NCBI GenBank assembly: GCA_002104985.1
Contig: MCGO01000036.1
Span: 124,001-188,000, forward strand
DNA length: 64,000 bases
Direction: 5' to 3'
Source of the DNA: Rhizoclosmatium globosum
Taxonomy: Eukaryota > Chytridiomycota > Chytridiomycetes > Chytridiales > Chytriomycetaceae
How positions within the stretch are numbered: position 1 is the stretch's first letter; each line of letters begins with the position of its first letter. A program made the position numbers and the translations under genes. A model generated the notes under the pieces. The model saw nothing but the letters and a program-made list of their open reading frames with translations, did not search any database and had not been told where the DNA came from. Of this stretch, positions 1 to 11,757 are shown one piece after another.

Positions 1-1251
1 GAGATGCGGATATATGAAACGTGTCCAAGAATTATATCTGTAACGAGCTGTGGGACGCTTCCAGCCAAAGATGACAGAGACGACAGGAAAGAGAGTGACG
101 GGAAGATGATGTCCGCAGTCATTGGATGGCCCATTCCAGCATAAATCAGGAATGTGAGAGGAATCACAACCTGTTGTTCGAGCACAGTAGATCCCAAGAG
201 TAAAGAATAGCTGGACACATAGCCTTTAAGTTTTTGGATTTGTTCTGCACGCGCCTGATCAAGGTCCTTCTTGACGTTATCCTCTAAAGATCGATATTTC
301 ACAGATTTTGCTCCGTGCCAGAAGCTTCTAAGGCGAACTAGTCGTTCATCCATCAATTTGAGATACTCCGAACTTGTCCGATGTATGTGAGGTGAAAATA
401 TGAATGACCATAGCGACAAGGCGATGAAGACCAGCGCAGAAACCAGAGACGAAACTTCCAAAAGTTGAGAAACAAGGTATAGAGATAATCCAGTCTGTAC
501 GGGTATCGTCCACACTTTGTTGAAATGCGAGACACAATTCGTGATGTTGATCACATCCGCCAGAATCAGATTATTCACCGCTTCACGTGGAAAGATGCCT
601 TTAGATTTAAAGGAGAGATGCATATGCTTCTTATAAATGGCTGATGTGATGCCTGCTTTGAGTTGAGTCTGGAGAATCCCAGTAGCTTTGGACGCGAACG
701 AGCCACACCAAATAATGGCTAGCTGGAGGACAAACATTAAGCCTGCGAGTCCGTATCCATTTTGGATGAAGAGATCGGATCTCGGGAACGTTGGGTTCAG
801 GTATCGAAGAATCTGAATTTGACATGAGATCAGAACAATATCATGTAGAATCAAAGAGAAACGTGCCTCTCTCAATAGCAAGGAAAGAGAAATCGTGGAA
901 GAAACGAGGATAAGTTGACACAACGCATCCAACAAGATAGCCATCAACACATGAGGTAACAGGGCGCCAAGAAGGGTGCCTTGGCGTTGGCCCGATGGCT
1001 TCCTGCTCTGGGCCATGAATGTATCCAGCCAGTGAATCGTATTATCTGCTTTGTGCTTTTGGTCGAGAGAAGGAGCCTTCTGTGCGATCAGAAGTGTTAC
1101 TGAGAGTGTAAATTGGTAGCTGGAATTCTGTCACCTCCTTGTTTCCTTTGAGGACATTGTACACCCAGTTACTCGTTATGTAGTTAAGAGGATCCCACCA
1201 CTGCCCGAATTCGGGAAGGGCAAACTCTTCGTTTTCGTCTATTGCAGACAT
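1..1251 (-). CDS. ABCC/MRP-type ABC transporter, N-terminal part only (cut by window edge)
   Basis: The start is the ATG at 1251; the gene runs leftward off the window, so only the N-terminal region and transmembrane domain 1 are visible. The N-terminus (DPLNYITSNWVYNVL) matches the pre-TMD1 segment of the other ABCC genes here. TMD1 continues with LRYLNPTFPRSDLFIQNGYG and with LVRLRSFWHGAKSVKYRSLE, the equivalent of the LREFLYGVKxVKYxxLE segment in its paralogues. No NBD lies inside the window. A frame break near 1085-1105 separates the first exon frame from the TMD1 frame; the only GT..AG pair there is about 21 bases apart, too short for an intron, so an indel is likely. It is tandem and co-oriented with the ABCC gene at 1331-5643. 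It is the most divergent ABCC copy here (WHGAKSVKYR in place of FLYGVKxVKY). Family membership is firm, substrate unknown. Confidence 0.85.
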
Positions 1252-1330
1252 TGAGTTTTGGGATGTTCAGACACAATTCACTTTTCCCAGCACAGATCGG
1301 AATCGAACTTCGCCTGGAAAAACAATATTT

Positions 1331-4300
1331 TTATTGCAAATAGTGGTCCTTTGCAATCTCTCTAATGACAGCAGCATTAGCAACTCCAGTTGCATTTACC
1401 ATCTCGCCAAAGATGGTACCCTCGCGTGAAAGCAACAAATGAGGTGGTTCAAACTCGGCAACTCGTCCGTTCTCCAACACAAGAACCTTGTCAAATGCCG
1501 CAATCGTATTTAATCTGTGCGCGACGCTCAACACTGTCGCATCCTTGAAATACGTCTTCATCGATTCTTGGATTCGCAAATCAGACTCGGCATCGACAGA
1601 AGATGTCGCTTCATCCATAATGAGAATCTTGGATTTCTGAAGCAAGACTTTGGCAAGACACAACAACTGACGCTGGCCGGCCGACAAGTTGGTTCCACCC
1701 TCAGTAACAGGAGAATCGAGTTTCCCATTCAATCCAGAAACATACTCCTTCATGCCAACGCATTCCAAAGCATACCAAAGGTCATCGTCCGAATACTTTG
1801 CCAAAACATCGATATTCGAGCGGACAGTTCCGTCAAACAAGGTTGGATTCTGTGGAATCATTTGGATGCTGCTTCGAAGTTTTGTGAGTCCCAAAGTAGA
1901 AATGTCCTGGCCATCAATTAAAATGGATCCCTCGCGAGCTTCAATGAGACGGAAGAAGGAGTCCATCAATGTGGATTTTCCTGAACCGGTACGACCTACG
2001 ACTCCGACTTTCTCGCCAGCTTGGATCTTGAGAGAGATTCCGTTGACGACGAGATGATTAGGACGCGCTTCGTATGCAAGCTTCAAAGAGTCAATCTCAA
2101 TCAGTCCACCGGATGGCCAGTTGTTTAATGTGTCGTCTTTTGGAAGGATTCGGGCGGCTTCAGATGGCAGGTTATGCGCATAATGCCCCAAGCGTTCTGC
2201 TGCGACCATCTGTCGTAAGTCTGTTAGATGATTATTGAGGAGTTACAGATACTCACGTTGGCCTCGAAACTAGAAGTCATGAGTAACATTCCATTAATTG
2301 TTGGAGCAAACATCATAATCTGAGTAAGAGCCAGTCCAACAAGAGAATACGGAATCACACCAGACACTCCCAGCAAAACAACGACATAAGTCACAATATA
2401 ATTCATGACATTCAACCGCAAAGTGATCCAAAGCATAGTGTGATTGAAAAGTAGAAACGAGAGGTTTGCTTGATCGAGAGTTTTTAGCTGTTTTTCCACA
2501 AACGCAGACTCGGCGTTGTACGCAATAATCGTCGAAATTCCGGTCATAGTTTCTGACATGTGGGCTGTTAATGGAGAGGCCATGATGGAGGAGAGACGTC
2601 GAAGCTCGCGGTAAGAGCTTCTAAAGAATCGGAAAAATAAGTAAATCGCCACAACCAGACCGGCGCAGATTGCTGTACTTTTATATCAGTATCACAGCAT
2701 TTTTTCAAATATAATCACTTACGGATGACTTGCCAGGCCGTTATCATTGTGATGATGATATTTCCAACTGCTGACGAAGAAAGGAACAAAACAATGTTGA
2801 AAGCCAATCCAATTTCAATATCCAATACTCTGACATCCTGGATTTCGGACAATTATTTGTCGTTTAATTGCGTTTTTAAACTTACTGCAGTCATTCGGTT
2901 CAACATACGACCAATAGGCTGTGCATCAAAAAAGGACATGGGCGCTCTCATCAAACCTTCCAAGGCTTTATCATGGAAGTACGAAGATCCACGCACGGAA
3001 ACATATAATGTAAGCACGAAATTGATCACTAACGCCACATCAGTTAGGCCTAACATGTCTCAAAAAATACTCACAATCGACAAGAGATGCTCCAATCGAG
3101 AATCCAGAATACAAGATCAAGTAACTCGTGTTTGGGTTTGTGAAACCCCATAAATTTGTTGTCCATGCACCAAGCGTCAATTGTTGGACAATGAAACTGC
3201 CTGAGAGGAGTAACCAAATTAAAAGCTGAGCGAGCATCATGGGTGCACCAATTGCGCGAGCATATGTCTTGTAAGTATCAAATGAAACTGAACCCTGTAC
3301 CAAGTGTTTAGACAATCGTTCTAACGTAGATATAAGATGTCACTCACAACTTCACGATCTTCCGCAACGGCACTTTCCTTCTTCTCGTCAGCAACAAAAG
3401 TACCAGCCGTTACCACTCCACTTGAAACGACTTTACGCTCTTCTTCAACATCACCTTCCGTCTCATCAAGGTGGTAATCTTTCATTGTATCCACAAGCTT
3501 TCCCTCCGCGTCAGCCATAAGCTCCGCGAACGTTCCATTCTGGACAATCTTTCCACCATCCATCACAATCACTTGATCTACTTGAGGAAGAATGTGGAGC
3601 AAGTGAGTGGCAATAACAACAGTCTTGGATTTCATCAGAGGCCCCTGAATCGCGCCTTTGAAGATTTCCTTTGACACGTGCGCGTCAAGAGCTGAGAGTG
3701 GATCATCCAGGATGTACACATCGGGGTTATGAGCGATTGCGCGGGCGAGAGCAAGACGAGCCTTTTGACCACCTGAGAGGTTGATTCCCTTCTCTCCAAT
3801 TTGGGTGTAAATTCCAGCAGAGAACGATGTAAGGTCTTTAGTGAGGGAGCAAGCAGAGATTGCTTGTGCACAGGAATCAACCAGGTTGTTGTCGAGGAGA
3901 GTAATGTTTTCTTCAATGGTTCCAGAAATAATCCAGGGTTCTTGTGGGCAATACCCGATTGTTCCATATATGACTGCCTGTGGGTGTTGTACATATTAAT
4001 ATCATGTGGAGTGAGAGTGAATTAGAGTTCCTTACTTCGCCACCAGTCTTTCTCATGGATCCTGCCAACGCGGCCAACAGAGAACTCTTTCCGGACCCAG
4101 TAGCTCCGACAACTGCCACCAAAGATCCACGTTTGATTGAAACAGAGATTCCATCCAAAGCAAATACGTCCGTGTCTACTTGTTCAACGACATCCACATT
4201 TTTAGGAGCAACCCCTTTCTTATCGCTTGCCTTCTTTGAGTCAACGCTCTCCCACGAGAATCCAGCCTCCTTTAACAAAACTGCATTTCCTGAGTCACTC

Positions 4301-5643
4301 TCTTCCAACCCTCTCCCCTCAATCACATCCCCAACAGCAACCTCCTCCGCCTCCAAAAACTCATTCACACGGCGATATGACACAATACCTTGCATCACCA
4401 TCCCAATTACACGCGGCAAAGTAGACGACACGCTAATCAACCCTCCAAAGAACGAAAGCGCCGGAAACACAATAGACTGACTCATATCGTTCCCCAACGC
4501 GCCATATACGATAAACCAAGCGGAGCGGTAAACCCTTGTTGCACAATAATTGCCGAGATTGAAATTGCAAAGTTTCGAATGTAGTTGTACAACGCTTTGA
4601 CCTGAGACGTCCTCGCTTTGTTGATTTTCTCGGCGATCGGGGTTTCGAGAGCACTGTATTTGACCAGTTTTACACCGTACAAGAATTCACGGAGGTGTGT
4701 TGTGCGTGTATCCAGAGCTGCCAGGTATTCCTTCATAGCGGCGCCGATACGTGGAGCCGTGACGGAGGAGAGGAAACCACATCCGACGAAAACAACTGCA
4801 CAGACGACAGTTGAGATTTTGAGGAGGGTGGAGAGAAAGTAGAGGACGATGGCGACTTGTAGAGGGACTGACCAGAGTTTGTTGATTGCGTCGATGGAAC
4901 CAATGAGAGCTGTTGTGTCGCTTCCAATGAAGGAGTTTATGGAGCCCGCGTTGAAAGTGTGACGTGATTTTGGGGACAGGTGGAGGGATTTTCTGTAGAT
5001 TGCAGAGACGAGAGCGCCTTTCACGCGAACTTGGATAAGGAATCCAATGGAGCCAACGACAGAGGTGGCGATGGCATACACGATGAACGCTGTAAATAGA
5101 ACAAACGCGAGAGCATACCCATTTTGGATGAAAAGCTTGTTGGACGGGAATGTTGGATCGAGAAAGTTTATGACCTCGCCGATTAGAAGGGGTTGGATGA
5201 CGGTAGTGGCAACCACTAATAAAGCACAAAAGGCATCGAGAAGACTGAGAAAGTGATATCAGTTGTGGTCAAGGAATTTTGTGAAATTGTGGGCCAACAA
5301 CCCAAGAAAAGAAAGAAGCGACCTACATCATTGGAAGGATATTCGGCAGGATCTGAGATATCAACGAGGATCGAGATGGAGACTTGGCGGTAGATGATCC
5401 GGGGGCATCCGCAGAGGAGGCGAATGATGTCAGCCACTTTGAAGTTTGGGCTGCTGATTCATTGGTTCCGATTGGAGGAAGGTCCGCTTCCGTGAGAGGC
5501 TTTCGGTATCCGATTCTGAGAAGTGGATAGACCCACGAGATAGTGGCAAAGGAGAGTGCATTCCACTTGATTTGTTTCAAATGGTTCTGGTGGGTCGGTG
5601 TTTTTGACATGTTCTTTTGGGAATTTGGCCGGGCTGATTTCAC
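1331..5643 (-). CDS. ABCC/MRP-type multidrug-resistance-associated transporter (short form)
   Basis: ATP-driven export or vacuolar sequestration of organic anions and conjugates is the family role. Layout from the N-terminus: cytosolic segment (WNALSFATISWVYPLLRIGY, near 5540), TMD1 (5216-4480), NBD1, a charged linker containing MKDYHLDE, TMD2 (about 3300-2224) and NBD2 (2120-1331). NBD1 has Walker A GATGSGKSSLLA (about 4100), signature LSGGQKAR (about 3770) and Walker [14 protein letters not shown] (about 3700), with Asp where the catalytic Glu would be, as is usual in ABCC NBD1. NBD2 has GRTGSGKSTLMDSF (about 1985), LSAGQRQ (about 1680) and LIMDEATSSVD (about 1610), with the catalytic Glu. 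There is no TMD0, so it resembles short MRPs. Several GT-AG introns split it, for example about 5220-5322. The start at 5643 is the first Met; the Met at 5610 is an alternative. It is divergent from DOMON-b561 gene A with 78 bp between the starts. Confidence 0.92.
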
Positions 5644-5721
5644 ATAATTTATAAATATCCTCCTCTCTCTCTGAGTTCTTCGTTGTTTATTCAGTTTCCC
5701 CGCTATTTAATAATCCAACAA
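5644..5721. promoter_or_regulatory. Shared divergent promoter, ABCC / DOMON-b561 A
   Basis: Only 78 bp separate the ABCC start (minus) from the DOMON-b561 A start (plus). The gap holds a TATA-like stretch (TTTATAAATAT, 5648-5658) and a TC-rich run just after it. Co-regulation of the pair is an inference from spacing. Confidence 0.4.
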
Positions 5722-7601
5722 ATGAGACTGTTGCCACTTTGCAGTCTTGTGACCCTGTTCCACCTGCTCCACCTTGTCGCCGCTGGAGACGCCCGGTTCT
5801 GCGTGCACCAAGAGTCGTTCTGTGTGAGTGTCAGTGCGGGACCAAGTGCGGATCTTGTGACAGTGACAGTTCAGACGGGGCAGAAGGGCTGGGCAGCCAT
5901 CGGATTCGGGACATCAGACATGAGTTCTGGGTCCTGTTTCGTTGGTTGGATCGCAGAAAAGTCAAAGAAAGTTGTTCTGAGCGAGCGCAAGTTTGTTGGG
6001 CGTCGGGCTCCCGTGTTCCAGAAAGCACTTGAGGTTATTCAAACTCCGACAAGTGTAAAGAAACTGCAACGAAGCAACATTGAATTCTCGTTTAATGTTC
6101 CTGCAAAGATGCTTGCGAAGAAGATGCCGGTGGTCTTTGCGGGCTCACATTCAAAGATTGATTCGGAGGATGCGGGAAGTGACATCAAGTACCACGGCTC
6201 TTTCAGGGGAACCTTCCTCTTTGATCTCTCGGCTTCTTCTCCTACTGAACCAGAGAAGGCGGCTGTGGCAAAGCTGCCTGGTGTTGAGAAGCTGGCTATT
6301 TCAAGGTGGTGTCAGGAAGACAAGGCATTCTGTGTCGTTGGTGCAAGAGATCCCGCCGAAAAACAAACTGCCTTTACTGTTTATGCTACCTCAGATGCTG
6401 GAAAGGGTTGGATTGGATTCGGTTCGGGTTCGGCAATGAAGGGATCAACAATGTTTGTTGCTTGAAAGAATGCTCTTGCTCCCCAAGGTGTCCTTGTTTC
6501 TCAACGTGATGGCCGTGGTCATGACATGCCTGCCCTTCATCAACCAGCTCAACAATTTTCTCAAATCGATACCCCTTCCTATATCACTCTCCCTCCAGAA
6601 ACTGTTCTCGCCTTCTCTATTGTTGTCCCAGATTCAGTCAACATTGCGAACGTAAATCAACCTTCGAAATTTATTATGGCATCGTCTACCCAGCCTCCAC
6701 TCGATGTCAACTCAACAGATACTTTTGCAATGCACGGGACCACTGCTCGATTCGCCCTCGACCTTTCAAACTCCCTCATCAACACAGACACATTCTACAC
6801 CCCTCCCTCCAAAAAACCATCCTTGCCCGATTCTTCTTCCCACGCTACCACAACAAACCAAAGTAAACAAGAAGAAAAAGACGACGACACAATTGACTAT
6901 GTAGCCCTCCACGGCCTCCTCATGTTCACAGCCTGGATCCTCCTCCCCGCCGCCGCAATATTTATCGCGCGATACCTCAAAAACCATCTCGGTCCAACCT
7001 GGTACACCCTCCACAAATGGATAATGATTCTCGGCGTCGGCGGTCTCACCATACTCGCGATGCTCTGCCTTGATGCAGCTCACACACCAGACCCAGTGAA
7101 ACAAGCAACTCAAATGGCTGCACGCCATAACAACAGCAGTGGCCGCCCCAAAACGTTTTCAAGGTCCGCGCACAAGTTTGTTGGGAAGTTGTTGGCGCTT
7201 TTCCTGTTACCGGCACAACTTGCGCTTGGGTTCCTGATCAACTATTTGTTCACCGAGACGAGAATCACGATTCCGTGGTGGGATGTGTTGCATTGGTGGG
7301 TTGGGCGTGTGTGTTGCTTGCTTGCTGCTTTGAATGTTATGTGGGGATTGTTTTATTACGGCGCGTCAGGTGGGTTGTTGTGTTGTATGGTTTGAGTTTG
7401 GTTGGGATTGCGGTGGCGTTTTGGTGGTATGGGGAAAGACAGTTTGGGGGTGCTGTGCATCATTTAGGAGAGGCTGGTGCCGCGTTGGCAAAGAGTGAGA
7501 GTTTTGGAGATTCCGCGCCTGTTTCTGGGAGGGGTGCGTTTGGGTATGATGAAGTGAGAGGCGATGAAGATGATGCGATGGAAATGCAGAGCCGCCCTTA
7601 A
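5722..7601 (+). CDS. DOMON-DOMON-cytochrome b561 protein, copy A
   Basis: Predicted cell-surface transmembrane electron-transfer protein. DOMON domains bind heme b outside the membrane and b561 carries electrons across it; FRRS1-like ferric reductases have related architecture. The start at 5722 gives a signal peptide (MRLLPLCSLVTLFHLLHLVA); an in-frame Met at 5683 is less likely. DOMON1 carries the paired-Cys opening CVHQESFC, and DOMON2 has GWIGFGSGSAMKGSTMFVA. The b561 domain keeps the family histidines in LHGLLMFTAW, TLHKW, SAHKFVGK and LHWWVGR, then the C-terminal GGAVHH motif. Two anomalies: an in-frame TGA at 6463-6465 where every readable paralogue has Trp in MFVAWK, and a one-base frame break near 7366-7372 after LFYYGAS. 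No intron is visible, unlike B, C, D and G. It may be functional with sequence errors, or a young pseudogene. Confidence 0.82.
6463..6465 (+). other. In-frame TGA at a conserved Trp codon of copy A
   Basis: The frame is open from 5722 to 7395 except for this single TGA, which follows MFVA. Copies B, C and D have TGG here. Other genes in the window end in TGA, so the code is standard. A G-to-A nonsense change or a base-call error are the simple readings. Confidence 0.8.
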
Positions 7602-7976
7602 GTTCTATGTTGGGCGTAATTTGCACTTTATATAGATATTCTTTAGGTTTCCTAAATCACGTAATAAAATCGAGAGAGAAAACAATGAGGAGCTTCTTTC
7701 AGCTCGTTTTTGAACTCTGTATTTGATGAGTTCGAATGATTGTGGAGATGGAAGTGATGCAGAGCCGCCAAAGGCGTTTTCATGAGAGAGACTAACCACT
7801 ATCTTTAAAATGAAGCATCGTATGATACGAACAGTGCAAAGCAAGCGAGCCCATCAAGGTCAATCTCCAAATGTGTGGGCACGCAATTCGAAAAATTTTC
7901 ATTTGGTATTTGCCTTTCGCAAGCCTGTTTGATTTCAAATTTGTTAGGATCGCAACAAATAACCTTGTTCAACTCA

Positions 7977-9849
7977 ATGATGAACATTGTATCGCTCCTA
8001 GCTGCTTCTTTGCTTGCTGTATTACCAGCTATTGCAGCTCCTCAATGCCCTCGTTCCGATTTCTGTGTGACTATCACGCCATCTGGGTCCAATGCAGTCG
8101 TTACCGTCTCGACTAGTTATGGTGGTTATGGTGCTCTTGCTATTGGAAGTCTACGAATGGCTGGGAGCAGTCCTACTTGGATTGGATGGACCAACAGCGG
8201 AGGCGGCCAAACTATTGGTCAAAGAACCACATACAGTCACTCAACTCCTTCATTCAACTATGCGGTTGGAGCCGTTGGTACACCAGGTGGCGCTTCTGCC
8301 TTGGGCGGTGTTACCTTCTCGTTCGAGGCCCCCTTATCTAGTTTGGGAAGTGGAAGGTGCGTGTTTGACGTCTGACTTACTAATGAGCTAATATGCCTAA
8401 TTTGACGCAGTATGCCTGCAATGATGGCTGCATCCAACAATCCACCCTTCAATCGTGATGATCCTGCCTCAGGGCTGTACAGACACGATACATATGTCAG
8501 CTTCTATTTGGAGATCCCCTCACCGAGTGTTGCGAACCCACCTCCACCTCCACCACCGGCTACAACTGCTCCAGCCGTTGTTGCCCCACCACCCACCACT
8601 GCGGCAGCGGTTGCTCCAGCTGTTACCACCACCGTTGTTGGCACTACTACCGCTACTGCTACCACCAGCAAAGCTGCCGCGACTACGATCATTAACATCC
8701 CAACATTTGTGCATAGTAACGGCTCAAGCACATACTGCTACGACACAAAATTAACATTCTGTGTCGCAACCATCAAGGACGCCTCCACAATCACGTTCAC
8801 GATGTACTCCACAGTCAAAGGATGGATCAGTATCGGAACCGGCTCCTTCATGGACGGATCCACAATGTTTGTCGCCTGGAAAGACGGATCCGACGTTTTG
8901 ATCACACAACGTATTGGAAAGGGCCACGATCAGCCACCACTTGCCCCAAAACCAATTTTCACAAAAGTCGCTACTCCAGCTTCTGTCACGATTCCAGCTG
9001 CTTTCTCGGGATTGATTGCGTCGTTCCAGATCCCAGCTTCAAGTAACTTGGTTTCTGCGTCTGGACCTACAAACTTTATCTTTGCGACTAGTAATGATCC
9101 CGTTGCGAAACCGTCGGACGTGAACAGTATGTACCCACAGCACTCTGTTTCTGGTGCATTCACTCTCGACGTATCTAAGGGTGGAGTTGGAACTACTGCT
9201 GAAAAGTCTGGTGTTGATTTGATTCTCCTTCATGGAATTGCTATGTTCATTGCGTGGGCTGTTGTCCCTCCAGTCGCGATTTTCATCGCTCGATACCTCA
9301 AGAAGGCGCTGGGTCACAAGTGGTATCTCTCACACGTCGGACTCTTCTTGTTTGGCACAGGTGGTTTGATTGTTATGGGTCTCGTGACGGTTGAGGTCAA
9401 CTTGGCACCAGGAGTCACACGGTTCATTGGGAGCAGCGTTCATGGAATTATGGGCACTGTTATTGCCCTGGCACTTTACCCGTTGCAGTGTGTGCTAGGG
9501 TTTGCAAGCAACTATTTCTTCGATGAGAACCGTAAGAAGGTTGCGGTTATTGATCAGGTTCACTGGTGGGTTGGACGTACTATTGTTTGTTGGCGATTGT
9601 GAATATGCATCTTGGCTTGGTGCAATATGGGCAGGTGTTGGTTGGGTTATGGCCTATTGGTTGTTCGTCTTACTTCTTCCTGCGGGCCTCATCTTTTACG
9701 GTGAGAAGAAACTTGGTGGTGTTACGCACCATGTGGGTGGCAAGATTGGAGACTCTTCTGAGTTGAAGCTATCAACCCCAATGTCAAAGTGTAAAGGTGT
9801 AATCTATAATGCGTTTTCTTTTTCTTGTTGGTATTATCCATTAATTTGA
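7977..9849 (+). CDS. DOMON-DOMON-cytochrome b561 protein, copy B
   Basis: The signal peptide starts at 7977 (MMNIVSLLAASLLAVLPAIA), followed by DOMON1 opening with CPRSDFCVTITPSG. A phase-2 GT-AG intron lies just after PLSSLGSG (about 8358-8410). A Pro/Ala/Thr-rich linker (about residues 180-230) leads to DOMON2 (YCYDTKLTFCVA, GSFMDGSTMFVAWKDG; QHSVSGAF near its end holds a likely His heme ligand). The b561 domain has LHGIAMFIAW, LSHVGLF, SSVHGIMGT and VHWWVGR, giving the four His expected for two b hemes, plus GGVTHHV near the C-terminus. Two frame breaks occur in the last quarter: near 9585-9590 (after WVGRTIV) and near 9628-9631 (after LVQYG). Each is repaired by one added base and the paralogues read straight through. 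The long poly-Pro/Ala/Thr spacer suggests a glycosylated stalk between the DOMON domains. Role as for copy A. Confidence 0.87.
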
Positions 9850-9986
9850 CCTAAAGTGGATATAGATAGGGACCTTCATAATAAACAGATAATTGAATCA
9901 TGTGACGTTCGATGCATGCAAATTTGAAATCAAGAAAGGAAGGAAGGAGATGCACCAAAGCCATAAGACCCACTTTGTCATTGGAA

Positions 9987-11700
9987 ATGTTCAGTACCCA
10001 ATTCATCCTGGCGGCTCTTTCTCTGCTAGGGACAATCTCTCTTGCAGCACCGCAATGTCCACGCTCAGACTTTTGCGTGACCATCACACCATCTGGGGAT
10101 CAAGCGATCGTAACCGTGGCCTCGTCTCAAAGTGGTTGGGCCGGTGTCGGCTTCGGTACAACTAGTATGAGCGGGAATGCTCCTGCTTATATTGGATGGA
10201 CCAACAGTAACGGAGGGGCAACCGTCAGCCAGAGAACCGTCGGAGGACACTATACTCCAAACTATGTGGGTTCAGTCGCAGCTGTCTCGACTCCAAGCGG
10301 AGTGAGCTCGCTCGGAGGTGTCACATTCTCATTCCAACTTCCTTTATCGAGTTTGGGCAGTGGAAGGTGCAAAATACCAAAGTTCATCTATCCCTTTACT
10401 AATATAATTTTCACCCAGCATTTATGGTATTTATGCATCATCTGGGAATGCTCCATTCAGTCGTGACGATCCATCATCGGGATTCTACCAGCACGACGTT
10501 TATGGCTCTTTTTCTTTGCAGATTCCAGCCAGTAGTGCCCCTGCTGCTGTCCAGCCTACTACAGCTACCACAACTACTCTTCCACCGGTTACGACATCTG
10601 CGTCTACGGCTGTCTCAAGTGGAACTACTTCTGCTAGCTCAAATCTCTCGTCTTACTGCTATGATCAAACATCATCTTTCTGTGTCACCACCGTTAAGGA
10701 TTCGACTACCGTGACGTTCACTGTATACTCCTCGGCTAAAGGCTGGGTCGGTATCGGAACCGGATCCTTCATGGATGGGTCCACCATGTTTGTCGCATGG
10801 AAAAACGGTTCCGATATCGTGATTTCTCAGAGAAGCGGACACGGAGAAGCTCAACCTTCATACAACTCGAAGCCAGTGTTCACCAAAGTGACGACACCGT
10901 CCTCCGTGACGGTCCCAAGCTCAGCCAATTTGGTCTTTTCGTTCCAGATCCGATTTCGAGTGGTCTTGCGTCTGTCACGGGGCAAAGCAGCTTTATTTTC
11001 GCCACCAGTGATCAAACCGTTTACAAGCCAGCTGATGCAGCCAGTGACTTTCCACAGCACGGTTTGCATGCAGGTTCTCTTTGGATTTGAGCAAAGGAGG
11101 CTCTGGATCTACAAACGGAGGTTCTGGCGTCGATTTACTGTTGCTTCACGGAATCTTCATGTTTATTGCGTGGGCTGTGATTCCTCCTGTCGCTATTTTT
11201 ATTGCGAGATACTTGAAGAAGGCGTTGGGGCACAAGTGGTACCTTTCTCACACGGGTCTCTTCATTTTTGGAACAGGGGGCTGATTATTGTAGGACTCGT
11301 AACTGTGGAAGTCAATTTGGCTCCAGGTGTACTCGATTTGTTGGATCATCCACTCACGGAATCATTGGAACGATTATTGCTCTTGCTTTGTATCCGTTGC
11401 AATGCTGCTTGGATTTGCGAGCAACTACTTCTTTGATGAGAATCGCAAGAAAGTTGCGGTCATTGATCAGGTTCACTGGTGGGTTGGACGTTCCGTTGTT
11501 CTTTTGGCAATTGTGAACATGTACCTTGGTTTGGTGCAGTATGGTGCTAGCGTTGGATGGATTGTGGCGTATTGGTTGTTTGTCTTACTTGTTCCTGCGG
11601 GCCTCATCTTTTATGGCGAGAAGAAATTGGTGGAGTCGTGCACCATGTCGCGTCAGACGACTCTGAGAAAGCAGTTGAAACTCTAAGTGCTGGATTTTAA
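9987..11700 (+). CDS. DOMON-DOMON-cytochrome b561 protein, copy C
   Basis: The closest relative of B and D. The start at 9987 gives the signal peptide MFSTQFILAALSLLGTISLA; an upstream in-frame Met at 9912 lacks that advantage. DOMON1 (CPRSDFCVTITPSG, GWAGVGFGTTSMSG) is followed by a phase-2 intron (about 10368-10420) after PLSSLGSG, then QHDVYGSF, a Ser/Thr-rich spacer, DOMON2 (YCYDQTSSFCVT, GSFMDGSTMFVAWKNG) and b561 with LLHGIFMFIAW, LSHTGLF, SSTHGIIGT and VHWWVGR. The C-terminal GGVVHHV motif is in the frame ending at 11700. At least six single-base frame breaks occur, including near 10950 (CCC expected), 11276-11280 (G run), 11330, 11400 and 11627. All are cured by one inserted base, and the protein on either side stays highly conserved, which argues for assembly indels over decay. 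Confidence 0.84.
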
Positions 11701-11757
11701 TACGTTGAATTTCGTTTGGTTTAGGTAGTTCGAAATAAAAATAAAGAACACTTTCAA

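Noticed and set aside
1280..1325. Possible tRNA T-arm on the minus strand (GTTCGATTCC)
   Set aside because: The five bases on each side of the loop do not pair, and no acceptor or anticodon arm can be drawn.
5722..7601. TGA read as tryptophan by an alternative code
   Set aside because: Only one internal TGA is found at a Trp site, many TGG codons are used, and several genes end in TGA.
8504..8731. Glycine/valine-rich minus-strand frames
   Set aside because: Antisense of the Pro/Ala/Thr spacer of DOMON-b561 B.
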